In this document: piece after piece, positions 12,426 through 17,796 of the stretch | How the letters are laid out: each line of letters starts with the position of its first letter | Numbering within the stretch: the stretch's first letter is position 1 | Source of the DNA: an uncultured Prevotella sp. | GTDB lineage: Bacteria; Bacteroidota; Bacteroidia; Bacteroidales; Bacteroidaceae | NCBI GenBank assembly: GCA_958369755.1 | Contig: CATXJC010000038.1 | Span: 1 to 17,796 of the forward strand | DNA length: 17,796 nt | Direction: 5' to 3' | The notes under the pieces: model-generated | Databases searched by the model: none | Told to the model about the DNA's origin: nothing | The model's input: only the letters and a program-made list of their open reading frames with translations | Program-made: the position numbers and the translations under genes

Positions 12426-13293
12426 AATAGCGGCAGAAGAAACTGACGTCGGCGAAATGAAACTCCCAGGCCATCTCCTTGATGCTTTGCGTAGTTCGCT
12501 TAAGATGCATCTTGAGCTGCAGAATCACGTATTGGTCGATGATGGTCTTGGGGGTATGCCCCGTCACCTGACTCACAATGTTGGTCAGATATTTCGAGGA
12601 GATATTCATCTGTTCGGCATAATAGTTCACATCCCTTGATATCTTGTAATCACTCTCCAGCAGCATCATAAACCGATTGAACAGTTCTCTTACGCGATAC
12701 GATTTTACTTCATCTGGTCGGTATTGCGGATTGCGCTGAAGATATTCATGAAAACCGATGAAGAATGCCTTCAACTGGCACAATACCAACTGCGAGATGC
12801 AGGTACATTCCGTCTGGTCGAAATATACCTTCAATAAGCCAAACATCCCATTGATGATGTTTGTCACCACAGGGGTATCCTGCCGGCAGCGGTCTTCCCG
12901 CAAGGAAGAATACACCGTCTGCTCCAGCTGCAAGCTTGCTTCGCGAAGCAAGGAAGGATTATATTTCAGGATTTCGGCTTGGAAGCAGTTCGCTGTTTGA
13001 AGAGATTTGCAATCCCCATTTTCTGTTTGAGGGGATTTGCAATCCCCGTTTTCAGTTTCAGGGGATTTGCAATCCCCGTCAACCTTCAATTCCACTACAT
13101 CATTCGGGAAGAGCGTAATCACCGCCCCCTCATAAAGTTCCCAATCCTTATAATTCACATTCAGCCTCGCCTTTCCTTTTCGGCAAATCAATATTGCTCC
13201 GTAAGTCAAAACTTGCGGACCCTCCTGCCATTCCTCCAAACCAGAGAGGAAAAGACTTGCTTCCTGCTGACTGCTTAATTCTGATAATTCCAT
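12382..13293 (-). CDS. AraC-family transcriptional regulator with in-frame repeat insertion
   Basis: This 303-residue regulator has an N-terminal cupin-like sensing region (about 1-140; YGAILICRKGKARLNVNYKD) and a C-terminal AraC double helix-turn-helix (about 200-303; YYAEQMNISSKYLTNIVSQV, FHFADVSFFCRYFKKHTGLT). Residues 73-102 are three decapeptide repeats, GDCKSPETEN, GDCKSPQTEN and GDCKSLQTAN, encoded by a 30-bp tandem DNA repeat that looks inserted into the sensor domain without breaking the frame. The gene is divergent from the TolC-HlyD-MFS genes and is the obvious candidate regulator of that operon. Its 3' end overlaps the kinase gene on the other strand. Effector unknown. Confidence 0.92.
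   Translation of the reverse strand: MELSELSSQQEASLFLSGLEEWQEGPQVLTYGAILICRKGKARLNVNYKDWELYEGAVITLFPNDVVELKVDGDCKSPETENGDCKSPQTENGDCKSLQTANCFQAEILKYNPSLLREASLQLEQTVYSSLREDRCRQDTPVVTNIINGMFGLLKVYFDQTECTCISQLVLCQLKAFFIGFHEYLQRNPQYRPDEVKSYRVRELFNRFMMLLESDYKISRDVNYYAEQMNISSKYLTNIVSQVTGHTPKTIIDQYVILQLKMHLKRTTQSIKEMAWEFHFADVSFFCRYFKKHTGLTPQQIRS
12935..12952. repeat. 18-bp perfect palindrome in the AraC gene
   Basis: CTTGCTTCGCGAAGCAAG is its own reverse complement. It lies in codons for the SLLREASL region, about 340 bases inside the gene. It could be a binding site or chance. Confidence 0.5.
13001..13077. repeat. Three 30-bp repeats with a REP-like palindrome
   Basis: GGGGATTTGCAATCCCC, a 7-bp stem with a TGC loop, occurs exactly at 13031-13047 and 13061-13077. 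A copy with a decayed left arm (AGAGATT) lies at 13001-13017. The period is 30 bases, ten codons, so the AraC frame is kept. The form resembles dispersed palindromic (REP) elements. No REP transposase gene is in this window. Confidence 0.8.
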
Positions 13294-13346
13294 CTACACC
13301 TTATTATATATAGAGTTATTATATCTCTTTATTCCTATTTCGGTTG

Positions 13347-13354
13347 CAAAATTA
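13347..13354 (-). promoter_or_regulatory. Possible -7 element of the AraC gene
   Basis: CAAAATTA on the plus strand reads TAATTTTG on the minus strand, 54 bases upstream of the ATG at 13293. No clear -33 box is seen. Confidence 0.4.
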
Positions 13355-13418
13355 CACAAAATATGTGACATAAAAGAACTATTATTCCCAAATCGTCCAT
13401 CCACTGCGAAATATTTAA

Positions 13419-13432
13419 AGCGATTGTTCGCT
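13419..13432. promoter_or_regulatory. Dyad in the AraC-tolC gap, possible operator
   Basis: AGCGA, 4 nt, TCGCT overlaps the -33 region of the TolC promoter. A related GCGAA at 13406-13410 also pairs with TTCGC at 13427-13431. This is a suitable place for regulator binding, though AraC-family sites are more often direct repeats. Confidence 0.35.
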
Positions 13433-13450
13433 CAAAACTCCGTACCTTTG
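13424..13450 (+). promoter_or_regulatory. Promoter of the efflux operon
   Basis: TACCTTTG at 13443-13450 is a clear -7 element followed by CACCCGAAA. The upstream TTG (13424-13426) is only 16 nt away, shorter than the usual 19-21, which may mean dependence on an activator. The leader would be about 20 nt. Confidence 0.6.
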
Positions 13451-13477
13451 CACCCGAAATTCAAAAAGTAATGATCA

Positions 13478-14875
13478 ATGATTAAGAACATCTTATTTGT
13501 AGGCCTTCTGCTTGCAGGAGGAACCCATTGGGCTTCGGCTCAATCACAAGCCACAGAAGGAGCGGCTGCTTCCTTGCCTGCCAGCAAGAAAGAAAACATG
13601 ACCATCAGCCAGCTCTTCCAGAAGGTTGAGGATAACAGCAAAAGCCTTCGTACTTCATTATCAGAAGTAGAAGCAGCCCATCTCGGCATCGAAGCGGCCA
13701 AAAGCAAGAAACTGCCCGACCTTGATGCTTCCCTCTCATTCAGCTATATCGGCAATGCGCTGATTACCGACCGCGACTTCAGCAACGTTCACGGCTTGAA
13801 ATCTCCACATTTCGGCAACAACTTCGTCTTCCAGGCACAGCAGGTGGTTTATGCCGGTGGAGCCATCAACGCAGGCATTAAGCTCGCCGAACTCGGAAAG
13901 CAGCAGGCAGAGGTTGGCGTGAAACTCACCCGACAGCAGATTCGCTTCATCGCCCTCGGCCAATATCTCGACCTCTATAAGATAGACAACCGTATCAAGG
14001 TGTATAAAAAGAATATCGAGTTGACCCGCCAGCTCATCGACGACATCAAGGAGAAACAGACACAAGGCATGGCGCTGAAGAACGACATCACCCGATACGA
14101 ACTCCAGATGGAAAGCCTCAAACTCGGTCTGACGGCACTCAGGAACAACCGAAGCATCCTGAACCATCAGCTTTGCAATACCCTAGGAATGAACCAGGGA
14201 AGTCAAAAGAATGAAGGAAGCCAGATGAACCAGACAAGCCAGGAGATTCAGATTATCCCCGATGCCACTATCGCCGACAAGACCTACGGCAAGGAAGGCG
14301 AGGCTTACTGGCAGACGGCAGGCACCCTGAACTCTCCACTCCTGGAACAGAGTAGCAATGCCATCCGTATCGCAGAACAGAAAGAGAAAATTGCCAAGAG
14401 CGACCTTCTGCCAAAAGTAGCTTTCGTTGCCGCAGACAACTTCGACGGACCTATCCTCTTCGAATTGCCACCTGTTGATAAGAACCTCAACGTCTGGTAT
14501 GTGGGCGTGGGCGTGAAATATAGTCTCAGCTCTCTCTTCAAGAGCAACAAGCGCATCAAGCAGGCAGCCGTGGAGACCCGACAGGCTAAAGAGGCACATG
14601 CCGTACAGGCAGAGCAGCTCAACAACAATGTGCAGGCTGCCTACGTGCAGTATCAGCAAACCTACGTGGAACTGGAAACACAGCGAAAGAGCGTGGAACT
14701 GGCACAACAGAACTACGATGTGATGAATGCCCGCTATCTCAGCCAGCTCGCTCTGGTTACGGATATGGTGGATGCCTCCAACCTCAAGCTCAATGCCGAG
14801 CTCAGCGAGGTGGATGCCCGCATCAACATCGTCTATGCCTACTATCGCATGAAGTACGTGGCAGGAGAAATTTAA
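13478..14875 (+). CDS. TolC-family outer-membrane efflux protein
   Basis: This 465-residue protein has a signal peptide (MIKNILFVGLLLAGGTHWAS, then AQ) and outer-membrane efflux protein repeats. Long helices begin TISQLFQKVEDNSKSLRTSL and ETRQAKEAHAVQAEQLNNNV. Beta segments include DASLSFSYIGNALI and VWYVGVGVKYSLSSLFKSN. It should form a trimeric channel across the outer membrane and periplasm. A low-complexity insertion between the halves (about 243-258; GSQKNEGSQMNQTSQ) is unusual. A four-codon ORF, ATG ATC AAT GAT TAA, starts at 13471 and overlaps the real start, and may affect initiation. It is first in a three-gene operon with an adaptor and an MFS pump. The last codons are duplicated downstream at 14883-14902. 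Confidence 0.94.
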   Translation: MIKNILFVGLLLAGGTHWASAQSQATEGAAASLPASKKENMTISQLFQKVEDNSKSLRTSLSEVEAAHLGIEAAKSKKLPDLDASLSFSYIGNALITDRDFSNVHGLKSPHFGNNFVFQAQQVVYAGGAINAGIKLAELGKQQAEVGVKLTRQQIRFIALGQYLDLYKIDNRIKVYKKNIELTRQLIDDIKEKQTQGMALKNDITRYELQMESLKLGLTALRNNRSILNHQLCNTLGMNQGSQKNEGSQMNQTSQEIQIIPDATIADKTYGKEGEAYWQTAGTLNSPLLEQSSNAIRIAEQKEKIAKSDLLPKVAFVAADNFDGPILFELPPVDKNLNVWYVGVGVKYSLSSLFKSNKRIKQAAVETRQAKEAHAVQAEQLNNNVQAAYVQYQQTYVELETQRKSVELAQQNYDVMNARYLSQLALVTDMVDASNLKLNAELSEVDARINIVYAYYRMKYVAGEI

Positions 14876-14902
14876 TAAAAAACGCGGCAGGAGAAATTTA
14901 AT
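14857..14902. repeat. Short tandem duplication of the tolC-like gene end
   Basis: Twenty bases at 14857-14876, containing the stop codon and core GGCAGGAGAAATTTAAT, recur at 14883-14902 with one mismatch, offset by 26 bases. Confidence 0.8.
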
Positions 14903-14951
14903 TTTAAAAACAGAATTAAGAGTTTTTATCGAAAACTATTATCAAGAGATT

Positions 14952-15989
14952 ATGAGCAAGAAGATTATCAAGAGAATATATAATGTAGTGATTATCCTCC
15001 TTTTCCTGGGAGCAATCGGCTGGTGTTTCAGCCATTTCTATCATGGCAGCGATGTGGCTTACACAGATGATGCACAGGTAAACCGCCATATCACCCCTAT
15101 CAATACCCGTGTACCGGGATTCATCAAGGAGATTCGTTTCAACGATTATCAGCACGTAAAGAAGGGCGATACCCTCGTTATCATCGAGGATGCTGAGTTC
15201 CGCCTGCATGTGGCTCAGGCAGAGGCTGGCTTGCGTGGATCCAAGTCAAGTTCTTCGGTGGTAACCGCCAGTATGGGCACCACCAATACCAATGTGCAGA
15301 CAGCAGCTGCCGGCATCGAGGAGGCTCGTGTGGATATGATGAATGCCAAGCAGGACTTCGACCGCTTTGCAGCCCTGATGAAGAAGGATGCGGTAACCCG
15401 TCAGCAATACGACAACGCCTATGCCCGCTATCTGGGAGCCAAGGCACGTTATGAGCAGGCTAGCAGCCGCAAAGCTAGTGCCGCATCAGTTCGCAATGTG
15501 CAGACCCAGCAGCTCGGCGGTTCCCGTGCCGGAGAGAGCGTGGCAGAGGCACAGCTCAACCTGGCTCGCCTCAACCTTTCCTATACCGTAATCGTGGCAA
15601 CCTGCGATGGCGTGATGGGAAGAAAGGATATTCACGAAGGCCAGTTGGTACAGCCTGGTCAGATGCTGGCTCGTATCGTGGATGACAACGATGTATGGGT
15701 GGTAGCTAACTATCGCGAGACTCAGATGGACGGCATCACCGTGGGAAAGACTGTAGATTTCACCGCCGATGCCATCCCGGGTGTAGTATTCCATGGCAAG
15801 GTAGAAGCCCTTTCTGCCGCAGCCGGCAATGCCTATTCCATGATTCCTGTGGATAATGCCACCGGCAACTTCGTAAAGGTAGAGCAGCGCGTGCCTGTTC
15901 GCATCGCCCTCACCAAGGACAATGATCCGAAACAGATAGCCCTGCTCCGTGCCGGACTGAACGTAGAGACCAAGGTTCGCATCAAATAG
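14952..15989 (+). CDS. HlyD/EmrA-type membrane fusion protein
   Basis: This 345-residue periplasmic adaptor is anchored by one N-terminal membrane segment (about 8-28; VVIILLFLGAIGWCFSHF). YTDDAQVNRHITPINTRVPG and IKEIRFNDYQHVKKGDTLVI form the first half of the lipoyl-like domain. A helical hairpin runs from about 80 to 195 (QAEAGLRGSKSS to ESVAEAQLNLARLNLSY), followed by the second lipoyl half and beta-barrel (GVMGRKDIHEGQLVQPGQML, VWVVANYRETQMDGITVGKT). This organisation is that of EmrA-like adaptors, which link an MFS pump to TolC. It is 76 bases from the TolC-like gene and 71 from the permease gene, consistent with one operon. Confidence 0.94.
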   Translation: MSKKIIKRIYNVVIILLFLGAIGWCFSHFYHGSDVAYTDDAQVNRHITPINTRVPGFIKEIRFNDYQHVKKGDTLVIIEDAEFRLHVAQAEAGLRGSKSSSSVVTASMGTTNTNVQTAAAGIEEARVDMMNAKQDFDRFAALMKKDAVTRQQYDNAYARYLGAKARYEQASSRKASAASVRNVQTQQLGGSRAGESVAEAQLNLARLNLSYTVIVATCDGVMGRKDIHEGQLVQPGQMLARIVDDNDVWVVANYRETQMDGITVGKTVDFTADAIPGVVFHGKVEALSAAAGNAYSMIPVDNATGNFVKVEQRVPVRIALTKDNDPKQIALLRAGLNVETKVRIK

Positions 15990-16059
15990 AATGTTCTATA
16001 AACTATAAATTATAAACTATCAAGAATGTTCTATAAATTATAAACTATAAATTATAAAA
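15988..16059. repeat. AT-rich direct repeats ahead of the MFS gene
   Basis: AGAATGTTCTATAAA occurs at 15988-16002 and 16023-16037, and TATAAATTATAAACTAT at 16004-16020 and 16032-16048. Together they fill the whole gap between the adaptor and permease genes. No clear ribosome site precedes the ATG at 16061. Confidence 0.75.
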
Positions 16060-16060
16060 A

Positions 16061-17602
16061 ATGCCAGGACCTCCTATGTTACAGGGACCCTTCCGGGTTC
16101 CTTCGTTCAATGGATATATTCCTCGCCGGTTACAGCCATGGATTTATCTCCTCTTCGCCTTCATCTTCCTGATGTCGGGCGGAATCTATGGAGGAGCCAT
16201 GAGCCAGGTGATGGGCGAGTACAGTTTGATGAGAGAAGACGTGCTCATGATCATCATGTTCAACGTGGTGGGTGTGGCGATGCCATTCCCCTTCCTCTTC
16301 AAGATGAAGTTCCACTTTACCAACCGCCAACTCCTGCTGAATGCGGCACTGGTAGTGGCAACTTGTAATTTTCTCATCATGTGGACCGACTCAGTGCCCT
16401 TGATGTGCATTCTCGCTTACATCGCAGGCTTCTTCAAGCTCTGCGGAACCTTCGAATGTATGAGCACCATCCAGTTGTGGATGACCTCCAAGCGCGATTT
16501 CACCATCTTCTTCCCCCTGCTCTACTGCATCGTACTGGGAAACATGTTCCTCTCGCCATGGGTCACCGAACACCTGATTTATATCTATCAGGATTGGCGC
16601 ATCATCAACTGGGCGATGACGGGAGCCCTGCTCCTGGTGGCACTCATCGTGTATGTCACCACCCACGACTTCCGCTTCATGAAACCCCTGCCCTTCATCA
16701 GTATCGACTATCTGGGCTGCATTCTGTGGTCGGCATGGATGCTGGAGTTCATCTTCTTCTTCACCTATGGCGAGCACTACAACTGGCTCGATTCGAAGAT
16801 TATGCAGATGGATGTTTTGCTCTTTGTCCTTACCGGATATTTCTGCATCCAGCGAATGTTCCACATCCGTCACCCTTACATTGCTCCGGCGGCATGGAAG
16901 TATAAGCGACTCATCCCGCTGCTCATCCTCTTCGCCTTCGTAGAGTTTATGGGTAGTACGCCTAAAGTGCTGCAAACCGCCTTTACGGGTGGCGTGCTGC
17001 ATTTCGGTGCCATCACAACCAACGTGCTCAACTTCGTGGAATGGACGGGAGCCATCGCCGGTTGCCTCTTCTGCCTATTCTGGTGCAAGGTGCTTCATCA
17101 GAAATACACCCGTCTGCTCACGATAGGCGTGGCAACGATGGTATGTTATCCTGTGATGATGTATTTCCTCATCGATCCGGGTCTCAACATCGAGGCACTT
17201 TATCTGCCTTGCTTCCTGCGGAGCTTCGGCAACGCCATCTTCTTCTGCATGCTCACCGTGTATCTGGAAGAACTGATGCCGTTCCAGCATTTCTTCATGG
17301 GATTGACGATGGCAGGCATCATCCGCAATGGTCCGATGTCGGCGATGTGCTCAGGTCTGTACAGTTTCGGGCTCCGTTATCAGATGGCAGACAACATGTC
17401 GCGCGGCTTGCCCTACGATGCCACCAATCTTCTGATGCTCAGCATCCGGAATCTCTATGGCGTCACCTGCCTCATCGGCATTGCCGTGCTGATCATCTTC
17501 CTGCTCTGGGATGTACAGCCCGTGAGAAGTACCCTGAAGAAGATGCCTTCCTGGAACTTCGTGGGTAAGAGGATGAAGAAAAAGAAAGGATTTGCGAAAT
17601 AA
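16061..17602 (+). CDS. MFS efflux permease (DHA2/EmrB-like)
   Basis: This 513-residue inner-membrane transporter has about 14 hydrophobic segments (for example WIYLLFAFIFLMSGGIYGG, LIPLLILFAFVEFMGS, CLIGIAVLIIFLLW), the number expected for the 14-helix DHA2 drug:proton antiporter group. The cytosolic C-terminus is very basic (KRMKKKKGFAK). With the HlyD-type adaptor and TolC-type channel it should form a tripartite pump that exports small toxic compounds using the proton gradient. The classic MFS motif A is not obvious, so it belongs to a divergent Bacteroidota branch. Substrate is unknown. Terminator follows 14 bases after the stop. Confidence 0.9.
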   Translation: MPGPPMLQGPFRVPSFNGYIPRRLQPWIYLLFAFIFLMSGGIYGGAMSQVMGEYSLMREDVLMIIMFNVVGVAMPFPFLFKMKFHFTNRQLLLNAALVVATCNFLIMWTDSVPLMCILAYIAGFFKLCGTFECMSTIQLWMTSKRDFTIFFPLLYCIVLGNMFLSPWVTEHLIYIYQDWRIINWAMTGALLLVALIVYVTTHDFRFMKPLPFISIDYLGCILWSAWMLEFIFFFTYGEHYNWLDSKIMQMDVLLFVLTGYFCIQRMFHIRHPYIAPAAWKYKRLIPLLILFAFVEFMGSTPKVLQTAFTGGVLHFGAITTNVLNFVEWTGAIAGCLFCLFWCKVLHQKYTRLLTIGVATMVCYPVMMYFLIDPGLNIEALYLPCFLRSFGNAIFFCMLTVYLEELMPFQHFFMGLTMAGIIRNGPMSAMCSGLYSFGLRYQMADNMSRGLPYDATNLLMLSIRNLYGVTCLIGIAVLIIFLLWDVQPVRSTLKKMPSWNFVGKRMKKKKGFAK

Positions 17603-17616
17603 AACCTATTATCATT

Positions 17617-17653
17617 ACGGCTGTCAGTTTCTTATAAACTGGCAGCCGTTTTT
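17617..17653 (+). terminator. Intrinsic terminator of the efflux operon
   Basis: ACGGCTGTCAGTTT (17617-17630) pairs with AAACTGGCAGCCGT (17636-17649) with one G-U wobble and a 5-nt loop, followed by TTTTT. Confidence 0.9.
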
Positions 17654-17704
17654 GCTATTCAGCAACCGAAAACAAGCCGAAAAAGAGAAAAAGCCTGAAG
17701 AATC

Positions 17705-17735
17705 TTTGCTTTTTCAAACTTTATCCGTACCTTTG
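17705..17735 (+). promoter_or_regulatory. Consensus Bacteroidota promoter for the last gene
   Basis: TTTG (17705-17708), 19 nt, TACCTTTG (17728-17735), an exact match. The start site would be near 17742. Confidence 0.75.
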
Positions 17736-17774
17736 CTCATCGGAAAGTACATATAAAAAGTGTTTGAGAGAAGA

Positions 17775-17796
17775 ATGAGGAAAGTTTACTGGTTAT
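17775..17796 (+). CDS. Start of an unidentified gene (3' partial)
   Basis: An ATG at 17775 follows a purine-rich GAGAGAAGA and lies about 40 bases downstream of a consensus promoter. Only MRKVYWL is visible before the window ends, so no family can be given. Confidence 0.5.

Noticed and set aside
13001..13077. CRISPR array
   Set aside because: Only three short units with a 30-base period, nearly identical throughout with no unique spacers, and all lie in a coding frame; no cas genes are present.

Overview
The window looks like chromosomal DNA from a Bacteroidota bacterium, most likely Prevotellaceae (Prevotella/Segatella type). The reasons are several Bacteroidota-style promoters (TTTG - about 19 nt - TAnnTTTG) ahead of genes, weak Shine-Dalgarno signals, TonB-like proteins with a CarboxypepD_reg-like domain, a PA14-containing GH3 glycosidase and a hybrid histidine kinase. 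Genus is inferred from protein resemblance, not from a marker gene.

Layout. Bases 1-118 hold the tail of an unidentified plus-strand gene. Bases 192-2680 are a tight minus-strand operon: two paralogous TonB-like membrane proteins that share a cysteine-rich N-terminal domain, followed by a small radical SAM enzyme. Just upstream (2684 to about 2935) lies an orphan piece of a third paralog, then a lipoprotein gene (3002-3790), then a chimeric ORF (3946-4455) that joins an Abi_2-like start to the C-terminal third of a dGTPase. This 2.7-4.5 kb stretch looks scarred by deletions.

Bases 4456-4979 are noncoding. They carry a good minus-strand promoter for the chimera, a plus-strand promoter followed by a compact cloverleaf-like set of hairpins (candidate structured RNA), and a 22-bp-stem bidirectional terminator. 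A GH3 beta-xylosidase/beta-glucosidase follows on the minus strand (4980-7643).

Bases 7927-12425 form a probable signalling unit: an NtrC-type sigma-54 activator, a short secreted PAET-repeat protein, and a hybrid histidine kinase with receiver and HPt domains. The gap before the PAET gene holds a sigma-54-like -24/-12 element and several short repeats at enhancer-like distances, so the PAET gene is a plausible direct target of the activator.

Bases 12382-17602 form a drug-efflux type module: a minus-strand AraC regulator, divergent from a TolC-type outer-membrane protein, an HlyD/EmrA-type adaptor and an MFS permease. The AraC gene carries three in-frame 30-bp repeats with a REP-like palindrome. 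A consensus promoter and the first codons of another plus-strand gene close the window.
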